A DNA stretch of 64,000 nucleotides from Gordius sp. MW1 (lineage: Eukaryota; Nematomorpha; Gordioida; Gordea; Gordiidae), in NCBI GenBank assembly GCA_964036665.1, contig OZ038532.1, forward strand, positions 6,324,001 to 6,388,000. The letters run 5' to 3'. The notes below the pieces were generated by a model, which saw nothing but the letters and a program-made list of their open reading frames with translations, did no database searches and had not been told where the DNA came from. Position numbers and translations under genes: made by a program. Of this stretch, positions 23,347 through 34,500 are shown one piece after another; position 1 is the stretch's first letter; each line of letters starts with the position of its first letter.

Positions 23347-26300
23347 TCAAACGAGTATAGCACCAACGTAGGGTGGTTTAGTTAGGAATCCATTGTAAAA
23401 ATCTCGGGCACTCATACTTTTCCCATTATAAACAATTCTCTTAAATCCAATCCAGCTCCAAGAAACACAGGTTTTTTCAATGTTCCAGCCAAAATTTGTA
23501 TCAGTTGCTGCACAAGCAACGTAAAGTGTGTGATGCTGGTAACTGTAAAACAAAGCCCCAAACTTGATGGCTTTAGGCTGAAGAGGAGTTTTCAATTGTT
23601 TGCTAGCAGCTTGCATGATGGGCTTGAGGTGGGCGTACTTGTGATACAAAAGATTCAATGCAGTGGTATCATTATCTAGAAGTGTGGGTTCTTGAAGTTT
23701 TATAGGTTCACCATTTAAAGAACTCCTCAAACCACCGTATGTATGTCCCAGAGCCCTGTACAAATGCAGCAACTGAGATAAAGTACTTCGTGACCAGTCC
23801 ACCTTTAACATATTGATCCAATCTAATTTGTGGGCGCGGCTATCCTTTTGCATCTTAACTTTGTTTACCCATTCTACACCATCATTGTTAGATTAAGGCA
23901 AATAAGATTTACCCCGCGTTCGTGATGACGCGCGAAGCGAAAAAAAGCGAAGTGAATTTTTGTGCTAATTTATCAAATTTTCATTATTTTTCTTAATAAC
24001 TTATATTCATCGGGAATTTTATCATATATCACGAAAATAACAATTGTAAATATGAGGTGTTCATAGTGAAACCGCAGACGATTATTTTCGCCCGCGGCAA
24101 AAATAATTACAAATCATTTTGTACTTTTCGCGCAATGGTTAAAAAATTATTTTTGTTCGCTTTTTGCGGCCATTGTTACACGATCCAAATTCTTGTACTG
24201 TATAAGCGATCTGACATTCCATTTTCTTATTCGATCCAAAAAATAATGAAGCGCCGATTCGTGTTTTTCGCAATCGGAAAACACGAATCGTAAGAAATAA
24301 ACAAAATTTCTTACTCACGTTTTCATATTGTGATTTCGGTCTCGTGTATCCACCATTTTTTATTCTTTCAAGAATTTTCATTTTAGTAATTTTTTGAGAG
24401 GACATGAAACCAATTTATTGAAGCTATGAAAAAATAGGAATTGACTGGTATTTGTTTATTTTTTTTATATATTTGATTTTTTAGGTAATTTTTATATGTA
24501 ATTCATAAAGATACATTTTGAAAACATCATAGTGGAATCAACCAAATGAAGCTATAAACAAATTCAAATATTAATAAATTATAATATACACACCATTGTG
24601 TTAATAAAATTCTAAACACTGTTTTCTTCATAGGATATTTTCCACTTGTAGTGTGTAATTTTAATTGTTCAAATATTAATTCTAAATGCAAAATTAGAAT
24701 TTTTTGATAGTGGGCCTTCAGATTTTAATATAAAAACAAGCAATAATATTAATAAGACCATCATTATCCATAATCATAAATAAGAATAAAGGGAAATGAT
24801 AGGACTTAAATTTATAAGTAGCATTGATGAATAATACTTCAGAATATTTAGAATATTTTTGATGCTTTTCTTGTGTTTGGGAGAACAAGCCACAGAACAC
24901 ATTCACAATATTTACGTCTACATAATTCTCATTAACATGTAAGACATTGATGAGGGAAAGCAACTCACTTGATTCTTCTTGCTTTTTATTAGACTTATTA
25001 ATCTTTATATTATAGAGATCTCTTAAAAATGTTTTGAAGCTTAAGGACATTGGCATCAATGTCAAATATATATACCAGAATCCCTGTTTTCTCAATATCT
25101 AATTTTCTTTGCTTAGGAAGATGATGAAAATAGTCTTCATCTAAAATATACAATGATTATATACAAACTAATACATTGGTGTTGCTTCCCTCCCAGCATA
25201 TTTTTGCTCTACGGCAGATGCAAGGGTTAAGCCTTTAATAAGTTTCATTATGTTCTACAAGGTTGCACAAACATGAAGTTCAAAAACTTTAAGTTTAAAT
25301 TACACTTGTTCCATTACAACAGAGAATATCAAAAGAAATGCCTTGGACCCAAATGTAAAATATAATAAAATTAAGAATTTGCGAGAGCAGCTAGCAACTA
25401 TTTCAGCCAACATCAATAATTGAATATTATGCACTTTGGAAGATCATCTTCTCTCTTTGATTGATCTTGTAGGAATGCAAAACTCACCAGATATGGCAAC
25501 TACAATGTCACAAATAAAGGGTAATTATCTAACAGACATTTGCAAACCTTGTGAGGAATTTTAAGGTGAAACTTAGAAAATGAAATATAAAAAAAATTCT
25601 ATTTCACTTAATGAAAACATTAGATCAAGTATTTTAATTTTATTAATTTGTTTTAAATAAGTAATAATCATGTGTCAATTAGTAAATTTACAAGTGAGTT
25701 ATTGTCATAATACAACATTGTCTTTTAGACCTTAGCAATGTACTAATGTCATCAAAACCTTGCCATGGATATGGCAAGGCCCATCACCTAAAAAGCAAGT
25801 TTTAATTAGGCTAATAATACATGAATTTAGATATCAAAAGTCCTAAAGGCACTTAGAAAATATCCTATGAAGAAAACAGTGTTTAGAATTTTATTAACAC
25901 AATGGTATGTATATTACAATTTATTAATATTTGAATTTGTTTATAGCTTCATTTGGTTGATTCCACTATGATGTTTTCAAAATGTATCTTCATGAATTAC
26001 ATACAAAAATTACCTAAATAAATCAAATATATAAAAAAAATTAAACAAATACCAGTCAATTCCTATTTTTTCATAGCTTCAATAAATTGGTTTCATGTCC
26101 TCTCAAAAAATTACTAAAATGAAAATTCTTGGAAGAATAAAAAATGGTGGATACACGAGACCGAAATCACAATATGAAAACGTGAGTAAGAAATTTTGTT
26201 TATTTCATACGCTTCATTATTTTTTGGATCGAATAAGAAAATGGAATGTCAGATCGCTTATACAGTACAAGAATTTGGATCGTGTAACAATGGCCGCAAA

Positions 26301-27822
26301 AAGCGAACAAAAATAATTTTTTAACCATTGCGCGAAAAGTACAAAATGATTTGTAATTATTTTTGCCGCGGGCGACATAATCGTCTGCGGTTTCACTATG
26401 AACACCTCATATTTACAATTATTATTTTCGTGATATATGAAAAAATTCACGATGAATATAAGATATTAAGAAAAGTAATGAAAAGTTTGATAAATTAGCA
26501 CAAAAATTCACTTCGCGAGTCATCACGAACGCGGCCAAGAGCATTTTATTAAAATGGTATGTTTTTTGATTAGTGACAAACTTGCTTTTAATTAATTATA
26601 CCTAGGGCTTTAGGATGTTCTGGGGTATTTGACTTCTGGCCTTCAACAGGGAGAGGTTGTAACAAATTTTGAGCTAGGTGGGATGATTGATCTATCAATG
26701 AGTCCTCCTTAAGAGATTGTGGAAATTTGGAGAGTATTTTTTCTACACAAAGATCAGCTCCTAAAATTGCCAATTTATCGCGCAACGTAATGAAATTATC
26801 ATTTGATTGGATGGGTATTGGTTGGCGAACTATTATGGGTCCCCTGAGATGTAATATTAATTAATGTTTTCAAACTTTGAAATATATGTAATAAAAAATT
26901 AGGGAAACATCTGATAGTTAAAATTTATACTTTAAGATGTGCATGAATTAAGTATTCATTTAAACAAATCTTATGTATACACCAATAAAACTCATTAAAT
27001 AAAATTCAAATTATATAACTAAGAACAAAATCGATACTTTATAAAACAGGTCAAAACAGCTGTTTGTAAATATTAAAATAATGATAACTACCTTTAATAA
27101 AATTGACATAAATTACTTATCAAAATGATTGGGAACAATCTTGAAAATGGTAATACCAGCATAAGGATCATTTGCTAAAAGAGTATGGTGGAGGGGGCAG
27201 GGTCCTCTCCAGCGAGGTAATAGGCTTGGATGAATACAAATGATACCATACCGAAATGCTGATATGGTTGATTTAGGTATCATGGCACCAAAAGATGCAA
27301 TTATACCAAAATCATATTTACACATTGATTGTCTAAATTATTTAGTTTTAATGTTCATTTGAAAAAATGAATGAATTATTAAAAATATAATTATTAAAAT
27401 TATTACTTAAGTGGAATTAATGAGGATTGAAGTTGTTCATCAATAAGTTGAGGTGGCCAAGGATTAATTTTAAAATTATTTTCACTATTATGAGCAAGAT
27501 AATTTAATAGAGGGTATCCCATTAATGTCATCTCTCGAAAATATGAACGCAAATTGTGATTATTAATCATTTTGCCTTTATCTTCTAACTGTGAGTGCAA
27601 TGTGTTTAGGGGCATTTTTGTGCATATATCAAAAATGCATTGATAGTTTTCAGGAGTACATTGATTGAGATGACTAAAAACTTTTACAGAAAATGTGTCT
27701 GAACCAAAAAATAATATTTTATTTAATGGCCTTGGTTTTGGTAATAATTCTGGGGCAGGCTTGCCTAGACAATAGTGTCTGGGCTTTATACCTAATATTG
27801 ATGTTGGAAGCAATTTAGTCAT
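23347..27822 (-). CDS. MTFMT: Mitochondrial methionyl-tRNA formyltransferase, complete, 4 exons
   Basis: The enzyme transfers a formyl group from 10-formyl-tetrahydrofolate to Met-tRNA for mitochondrial translation initiation. Exons are 27407-27822, 27117-27332, 26602-26843 and 23347-23873; phases match and give 466 residues (human 389). The N-terminal part has the formyltransferase start NKILFFGSDTFSVKVFSHL after a basic leader compatible with mitochondrial import. The catalytic core reads FGIIASFGAMIPKS and GIICIHPSLLPRWRG with the family Asn-x-His-Pro-Ser element present here as CIHPSLLPRWRG, so the catalytic Asn appears to be Cys. The C-terminal OB-fold domain ends ARDFYNGFL. Introns 1 and 2 are 74 and 273 bp; intron 3 is 2.7 kb because of a MULE insertion. 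The ATG lies 57 bp after the GTF3C6 stop on the same strand. Confidence 0.92.
23914..26534. mobile_element. MULE (Mutator-like) DNA transposon with long inverted repeats, in an MTFMT intron
   Basis: The ends CCGCGTTCGTGATGA and TCATCACGAACGCGG open long terminal inverted repeats of about 0.7 kb (about 23914-24660 and 25856-26534). These are highly similar, including matched coding-like stretches reading SSQKITKMKILxRIKNGGY. Between the repeats is a minus-strand MULE transposase fragment. No clear 9-10 bp target duplication is visible, so ends or flanks may have decayed. It fills nearly all of MTFMT intron 3, leaving about 107 bp of original intron. Two internal AG/GT-rich arms can pair to form a very long hairpin in the pre-mRNA. 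Confidence 0.85.
24718..25095 (-). pseudogene. MULE transposase fragment
   Basis: The translated fragment ends with SEVLFINATYKFKSYHFPLF followed by LFMIMDNDGLINIIACF. This is the pattern of the MULE transposase (FAR1/ZSWIM-like) around its first catalytic aspartate: DATYK...PL..F...D..G...I.A. Here the catalytic Asp position is Asn (NATYK). The rest of the DDE domain is missing and the frame is only 125 codons, so the copy is inactive on its own. Confidence 0.75.
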
Positions 27823-27879
27823 AGATATTTAAGGCACTATTGATGCAATTATTTAATTGTTGAGATAATTTATTTAGAA

Positions 27880-28398
27880 TTATGATTTATTTAAGGAACT
27901 AAATTTTGGGACATTGGAAGCTGTAATTGCAGGGTTTAGTGAAATCGATTTGTGTGTTTTACCAATATATTTGACAGATAATCCATTAGAGTCATTTTCT
28001 TTTTCGAAAATTAAATAGGTTCCAGTTACATAATCATATTCTCCTAAAAACTTTAAAGGCTTTGAGGAAACATTATCAACATGATTTTCATCCTTATGTA
28101 TATTAGATACATGTGAGTTATGCAAAGTAAATGTAGGAGCATTGGGAAAAGAAAAAAGGGGACTCGAACTATCTATATTTTCAACAATTAATTTTGGATC
28201 TAGGTCTGAATTGCCACCTAATATTTGTGAATTATGAAATATATGTTGGAGATCTTGAGGAAAACTCAAGATAATAAACCCCTCATTTTCACTATCAGAA
28301 TCTGTTTTCCAATCTTCTTCTTCAGAATTAATATTAATGTTAGATGATTGATCAATTTTGGAGTTCTTTTGTTCTATTAAAGAAAAAAATTGATTCAT
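27880..28398 (-). CDS. GTF3C6: TFIIIC subunit 6 (GTF3C6-like), single exon
   Basis: This 172-residue protein matches the TFIIIC subunit 6 family (tau55/TFC7 N-terminal domain, triple-barrel fold), a component of the general factor that binds internal promoters of tRNA and other RNA polymerase III genes in the nucleus. The acidic N-terminus (SEEEDWKTDSDSENEGF) leads into FIILSFPQDLQHIFHNSQIL, and the signature block FLGEYDYVTGTYLIFEKEN is followed by KYIGKTHKSISL, which parallels the human FAGEYED..GT..IFEE...KY..HT.K.LS pattern. A less conserved middle segment of about 50 residues lies between. The start is the first ATG of the frame; the human protein has a longer acidic C-terminal tail that is absent here. 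MTFMT begins 57 bp downstream. Confidence 0.78.
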   Translation of the reverse strand: MNQFFSLIEQKNSKIDQSSNININSEEEDWKTDSDSENEGFIILSFPQDLQHIFHNSQILGGNSDLDPKLIVENIDSSSPLFSFPNAPTFTLHNSHVSNIHKDENHVDNVSSKPLKFLGEYDYVTGTYLIFEKENDSNGLSVKYIGKTHKSISLNPAITASNVPKFSSLNKS

Positions 28399-29989
28399 AT
28401 ATCTAATATTAAATAAAAACTTTTAATAAAACTCTCAAAATAATTTTTATAATCTAAAATGCGTTAAATGTATTCCAACACACAAATATATCATTTTTAA
28501 AACAAAAAACGATTAAATACCTTTTTATCAAATTACAAATTTGAAAATTGCAATTAATCGCATACTTGCTACTTTGCTGTTCATATTTGTAGAATAATTA
28601 TCGACCTCAAATAGTGACTTTGCGATTCCACCCAGCAATCAGACCAATGATTCTGATAGAGAATTTTGTGATGAATAAGAATCTATTTTATTTTTTATTT
28701 TTTCTATAACTTCCAGTTATTTATATTCACGAGTTTGAAGGTGCGAAAAATGCTTATTTAAACCTTTTTTGAGGTAATATTGCCAGCCACGGCATATTTA
28801 ATTTATATTAAAAGAAATAATTTATTCTTGCGACAAAATATAATTAGATGGCCTTAATCAGTATATAAAGATGGTATAAATATTTATATAAGTGTTGCAC
28901 TTATTTAATAAAATTCTTACCTGTCACTTTTATTAATTTTGCATTTCGTGCTATATCACTTTTCTACACTTTTAGAGCTTATTATATTAGTTTCTCGTTC
29001 AAATTTCATGTTTAAGATGGCTAACGACTTTAATTTAGTAGTGTAGGGGTTTATTGCATATTGATTTTTGTCACTTTCCTTAAATTAAAATTACATTTAG
29101 AAATGACTGTATCAACTATGGATATAGATATTTTAATTAAACAAAGATAACGCTTAGCATTTATTCGAATTTATAAATGATAACCTTTGAAAAAGTCTAT
29201 TTGACGACCCCATTTTTGTATAAAAAAGTAATGTATAATAGTAAAAACGTGATGTTGAACAAATTACAACATTCCGAGTCTTAAGAAATTTCCTCAATAA
29301 TAATTTACGGATCAAGGTGTAGATTATAATCAAACCCTAAAAAATCCACCTAATCAATTGCCCAGGATATCCTATTGACAATATTCGCAATGAATGTTGG
29401 ATAATTTTAGAATTTATGAATGGACCGGCCCGGACCTGGCCTGAAATGTATGGAAAAATTATGGACGGGCCCGAGCGGGCCTAAAGTTTTTCAAACGGGT
29501 ACGGACGGGCCTGAAGTGAACAAAATAAGTTATGGACGGGCTCGGGGGGGGCCTGAAAGGAGAAACGGAAACGGGCGGACCTACCTCTTAAAAAGGGCCC
29601 GTTGCAGATCTCTTATTTATAGATTAAAACAAAGTTTATCAAATTCAATGTAATGTATCACTAGCTAGTGTCGAGCGCCTTTTTAGTCTTGGTAAATTAA
29701 TATTTAGCGGAGAGTTTATGAGTTTATTAGATGATACTCTTGAATGTAAATGCTTACAGAAGTCAGATTTGTTCCAATTTTTCTACCCAAATCCGGCCCG
29801 GTCCAGCTTTATAACTAAACTGCCCTCCCGAGCCCGCCCAAACCCTTCTAAGTATTCATTTGGCCATGCCCAAATCATTGGAGATGTCCGAAATAATGTT
29901 TTACAAATTTTTTAGCAATAATATTGTTTAATTTTGTAAAAAATTATATTGTAATTTTGAATTTTTTGGGTTAGAAATAGGATTCCAAC
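28399..29989. other. Intergenic region upstream of GTF3C6, with hAT fragments
   Basis: The first kilobase is AT-rich with no supportable feature and presumably holds the GTF3C6 promoter. From about 29410 onward the sequence is hAT debris: a GC-rich subterminal array (about 29415-29615, ending GCAGATCTCT) and a transposase remnant. Confidence 0.5.
29655..29790 (+). pseudogene. hAT transposase dimerisation-domain remnant
   Basis: The plus-strand frame reads VSLASVERLFSLGKLIFSG followed by a LLDDTLECKCLQK tail. This is the hallmark SxxVERxFS...L.F...R..L.D...E...L..K pattern of the hAT C-terminal dimerisation region. Only this fragment remains; the sequence upstream is a GC-rich hAT terminus, suggesting rearranged or nested copies. 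It is probably from the autonomous relative that mobilised the TAGAGATCTGCA elements (inference). Confidence 0.8.
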
Positions 29990-30436
29990 TAGAGATCTGC
30001 AAGGGCCGTTTTTAGAAGGTCGGCCCGCCCGTACCCGTTTTCAACACTTCAGGCCCGTTCAAGCCCGTCCGTAAATTTTAGGCCCGTCCGAGCCCGTCCG
30101 TAAATTTTTCAGGCCCGTTCGTACCTGTTTAGAAAAACGTCAGGCCCGCTCAAGCCCGTTCAAATTTGTTTAAAACTCCGCTCCCGGTGTAATGTTCAAT
30201 TCGCGTATCGTTTGATATCGCGTAAGTCAATCAAACACGTCAATCATGTATTTTTGCACTATAATTGCAAAAAAGATTATTATAGGCTGGTATAAATGTC
30301 GATTAAAAATTGTGGTTTGTTATACAATAATTTTGTTAAGATTTTTCAATAAAGTTTTAACAAAATATAAATTAAGCTTCATATATTTTTTTTAATAAAG
30401 GTTCAACATAATATAAATTAAGCTTCATTAAATATT

Positions 30437-30615
30437 TAATTTTAACTATTATAAACAAATTCAATTAATTTATATGTATTAAGTTTTTTAAACTATTAAA
30501 GAAAGTGGGGAACTTAAATAATATTTAATTTTAACTAATAAAAACAAATTCAATTAATTTATATGTATTAAGTTTTTTAAACTATTATAGAAACTGGGGA
30601 ACTTAAATAATTATT
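30437..30615. repeat. Two-copy tandem repeat, unit about 88 bp
   Basis: The unit starting ATTTAATTTTAACTA and ending GGGGAACTTAAATAAT occurs twice in succession with few differences. It lies inside the hAT element left of the LTR insertion. Confidence 0.8.
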
Positions 30616-31062
30616 TTATATAAAGGATCTTATAATCCCTGATGATCTTAGGTGTCATATATATGGTTTTAATTCTTTTTTAAGTGATCCAATCTATATA
30701 AATTTAGTTTATTAAATTTATTTTGCATCTGATTAAGCTGTTATAATATAAAATAGTGATATTGATATTATTATTATAATAAATATATATTTTTAGCCAT
30801 TACATATCATCTTTATTGGATAAAGGCATATTAAAACCATGTTTTGTCAAATATCAATTAGACATTGAAATAAGAATAATACATTTTATTTAAAGTAAAT
30901 ATAAAGTAAAAACAGTATATATAAAACAATTGTATTGTAACTGTGGAGGATAATTGACGAAATGTAACTTACGCTTAAGTTCTATCATACTGGTGGAGTA
31001 AAAGTCAACGCAACAGATGGCATTATCTTCCTTATCGCGTGATATCGCGTGATTTCCTTATC

Positions 31063-32796
31063 AAAACTCTAACCACGAAATTCTCCAATAAACACAACTA
31101 CCACTCGCTACATAACGACAATCGCAATCCCAACGACTCCTTGAACCAAACAAAGGTATGGGAAGAACATTTTCGATCAATCCTGACCATACCAATTCCA
31201 TTTCCCTTCTCTGATATATACTTAGAGTTTATTAATAACTTCAAATGTCCTCCCACCTCTTTTATTAAGGATGATCCACCGACCCTAGGCGAAATAAAGT
31301 CCGCAGTAAAATCTCTCAAACTACATAAAGCCCCAGACGGAGCGGAAATTACAGCCGAGGCCCTTAAGGCTGATCTTAACCTTTCATCCAAGCTCCTGCT
31401 CTCTCTCTTCTCCAAGATCTGGACTCAGGAGTCCATCCCCCATTCATGGTCCACTGGCTTGCTTAGCAAAATTTACAAAAAAGGAGATCCTTCTATCCCT
31501 GACAATTATAGAGGGATCACTATAATAAATAACATTTTTAAAATTTTCATAAAAATCATATACAGACGGATCTACCCTTATGTCGACAATAACCTAAAGA
31601 CCAACCAGGCGGGTTTTCGAAAGTCCAAAACAACTATTGAACACATTCTAACCCTCAAGAATCTAATGGACATTTCTTCCAAAGCAAAAACACCCCTAAT
31701 CCTAACCTTTGTTGACATCCATAAAGCTTTTGACTCACTCTCCCACCTCTACATATGGGAATCCTTATGCCTCATTGGTATCCCCAAAAAAATCATTAGA
31801 CTTATCTTCTAGCTCTATAAAGACATGAAGGTGGTCGTCAAACATCTTCACCACCGGTCCAACCCTATCTTAGTCAATTCTGGAGTTAGGCAGGGGTGCC
31901 CACTCTCACCTCTCATATTCATCACTGCCATGGACCTCATAATAAAGAGATCGACACTTCCATTTGACGGTATCAACTTGGGTGAACAAAAAATATCTTC
32001 CCTCTTATTCGCAGACGATCTTTGCATAGTCTCCGACTCGATCTCCAGAACTCAGAACTTCATTGACAGATTCACCATGGAGACCCAGAAAGCGGGTCTA
32101 ATGATAAACCCTAACAAATCCAATATCCTATCAATCAATTTACCATTGCAATCAAAACCCGTTCTCATTGATAATACTCAAGTCCCCATCTCAGATTCAG
32201 TTAATTATCTTGGAGTCACTCTCTCCTACGACACATACTCCCTTTTAGACATCTCGAATAAAATAGGAAAAGCCCTGAAAAAATTCTACTCGTGCTACTC
32301 TATATGGAAGTCGCATGAACTGGCCCTACCAACCCGCCTCCGCATGTTCAAAACCACTATCTTACCCATTCTACTCTATGGCTGTGAAACGTGGTCTCTC
32401 AAAGGCCCGACTCTTAGAACGGCCCAAACAAAACTCAATAAAATGCTAAAGATAGTATGTAATATTTTCTACCCGGAAGTAATCAGCAACGTCAACCTCT
32501 GGACCCTTTGTAAAATCCCTCCCATTAAAAACGTAATAATTTCTCGGAAATGGAACTTCCTGGCACATCAGTCTAGACGCAGTGGTATTAACATATGTCT
32601 AAGTTCTATTTTTTGGAGACCCCCGCAATTACGAACCCTCAAATGCAGAGGAAGCTGGATTTATCAAACCTTTCAGCAACTCAGGTCCCTCAACCACGAT
32701 TGGAATTCACTCCTCCCTATAATGCAGGACAGGACGGATTGGAAAACCTTCTCTTCGTCCCACTTTCCCAAGTCGTACCCTCCCGTGACGAGATAA
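31063..32796 (+). pseudogene. LINE reverse transcriptase with one in-frame stop
   Basis: One frame runs through the region with a single TAG at 31810-31812. Before the stop are a KAPDGAEITAEALK block, KKGDPSIPDNYRGI, NQAGFRKSKTTIEHIL and catalytic motif A FVDIHKAFDSL. After it come motif B RQGCPLSPLIF, motif C FADDLCIV (the FADD box), the YLGVTLS block and LLYGCETW. These are the ordered motifs of a LINE reverse transcriptase with its thumb region. The 5' part, including any apurinic endonuclease, is lacking. The stop separates motifs A and B, so no full-length enzyme can be made from this copy. Confidence 0.9.
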
Positions 32797-32860
32797 ATAC
32801 TAATTTTCGTCCTACCTAGCGCCACATCCCGTTCACTCTGTCAAAAGAATATCGTATTCA

Positions 32861-32908
<48 letters not shown>

Positions 32909-33085
32909 TGACTACTAAAATACTAATCCATTTGTATATATACATATACTAACACACTAACCACTAACCTACTAACAATTGAACACGTAACCTCTGGTTA
33001 TCGTGGCCCGAGATGCACCGCAGAGGTGTCAGATGGGACTCAATCTTAGCTTGCCGATTTAGCTAAGCTCTTGAATGTCATCGGG

Positions 33086-33364
33086 GCAAATACATACATA
33101 CATACATACATACATACATACATACATACATACATACATACATACATACATACATACATACATACATACATACATACATACATACATACATACATACATA
33201 CATACATACATACATACATACATACATACATACATACATACATACATACATACATACATACATACATACATACATACATACATACATACATACATACATA
33301 CATACATACATACATACATACATACATACATACATACATACATACATACATACATACATACATA
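33086..33364. repeat. (CATA)n microsatellite, about 275 bp
   Basis: This is an essentially uninterrupted CATA array of about 68 units. It is the 3' tail of the LINE, lying between its 3' UTR (ending CATCGGGGCAAATA) and the target duplication. Confidence 0.95.
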
Positions 33365-33576
33365 CCTTATCGCGTGATAGATATAGTTTTATCGCGATTA
33401 TTCTCATATCATTATCATATATATTCGTCGCGCGCGTTGAATTATCGTGGAGTTTGGGTAAATAAAGTCGTGTAGACTATAACATTCTCGAGGCTCACAA
33501 GTCGAGTTGACTATAACATTGTGACCTCAACATTTGGCGTCGTGAGAACCTACCGGGAAATAAATCAAAAGAGGGA

Positions 33577-34485
33577 ATGGATCGGAACATTATGGATTTA
33601 TTCCGGTTATCCGATGCTATTGAAACATTCGTAATTCAATTCGAGGCCAATATAAAGGCCAAATCAGTGACGTTATCGGATACCCATAAAACGTGCAGAT
33701 TTCTAAGTTCGTTATCGGCGGAGGCATTTAAGGTTATCGCGGACGACGCGTACCCGGATAACCCTACTGAATGGACTTTCGAGGAAGCGACCAAGAGGGC
33801 AAGGAGAGTATTTAAAGGGCATACCTGCCCGCTGGCGCAGAGATTCAGGTTTGGAAATATTCGTCAAATGCCCGGGGAGGAACTCATGCGTTATATTCGA
33901 AGGCTAAAAGAGGCATCAAAGGACTGCGGTTTTCAGCCCGGGGAATTATCGGCCAGAATGCTCGTTCAGCTGATTTTAGGGCTCTACGACCCAACGGTGC
34001 AAGCCGCGTTGATGGCCGAAAAGGACCTCAAATGGGACAAGGCCGTGGAAATCGCCCTAGGTCGGGAGGCAATCGGCGAAGGCCTAAGGACTATGCACCA
34101 GCCAGGAGACGAGGCATTTGCGGTCGACGCGAAGAGGACGGGCCCGAGTATGACCAGGTTCGGCCATGCATTAGATATTTTGACTATTGATTTATATGTT
34201 AATAACACCTTGATAACTTTTCTTATGGACACGGGCTCCACCGTAACAATCGTGCCGGCTAACTTGTGGAAGGAGCGTTTACCGGTGCAAACAAACCCGA
34301 TACCTTCCGTACATGCGTTCGGCGGCAAGGAGATAAAGATTATCGGGGACGTAACAGCCGAGGCCCGTCTAGGTTCCACCCGGAAGCGCCTGCCGCTGTT
34401 AGTGGCGGCTGTAAAAGGACCGCCTTTACTCGGAACGAACTGGATAAAAGAGTTCGGAAAAAACGTATGGGAGCTAGCCAAATGA
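33577..34485 (+). CDS. LTR retrotransposon Gag-protease polyprotein
   Basis: This 302-residue ORF starts 44 bp after the 5' LTR. The N-terminal two thirds is a retrotransposon Gag (capsid) domain: helical, with FLSSLSAEAFKVI, WTFEEATKRARRVF, MPGEELMRYIRRLKEASKDC and MLVQLILGLYDPTVQAAL, the gag order seen in invertebrate Gypsy elements. No CCHC zinc knuckle is present. The C-terminal third is a retropepsin-type aspartic protease with the active-site FLMDTGSTVTIVP near residues 212-224 and the flap-side LLGTNWIKEFG near the end. The ORF stops where reverse transcriptase would begin in an intact element. Confidence 0.85.
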   Translation: MDRNIMDLFRLSDAIETFVIQFEANIKAKSVTLSDTHKTCRFLSSLSAEAFKVIADDAYPDNPTEWTFEEATKRARRVFKGHTCPLAQRFRFGNIRQMPGEELMRYIRRLKEASKDCGFQPGELSARMLVQLILGLYDPTVQAALMAEKDLKWDKAVEIALGREAIGEGLRTMHQPGDEAFAVDAKRTGPSMTRFGHALDILTIDLYVNNTLITFLMDTGSTVTIVPANLWKERLPVQTNPIPSVHAFGGKEIKIIGDVTAEARLGSTRKRLPLLVAAVKGPPLLGTNWIKEFGKNVWELAK

Positions 34486-34500
34486 AATTCGCGAACCGTC

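Larger units (their letters stand above)
31063..33364 (+). mobile_element. 5'-truncated non-LTR retrotransposon (LINE) inside the 5' LTR
   Basis: The insertion is bounded by CCTTATC at 31056-31062 and again at 33365-33371, a 7-bp duplication of the LTR sequence. The body encodes reverse transcriptase but no endonuclease domain, so it is 5'-truncated. The 3' UTR has a TA microsatellite (about 32866-32904) and ends in a long ACAT tetranucleotide array that abuts the target duplication, so the array is the LINE's 3' tail. The clade could be RTE- or R4-like from the C-terminal LLYGCETW motif; this is uncertain. Confidence 0.9.

Noticed and set aside
33046-33475. Long ORFs of repeating MYVC or YIHT
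   Set aside because: They are translations of the tetranucleotide array in several frames and have no coding meaning.
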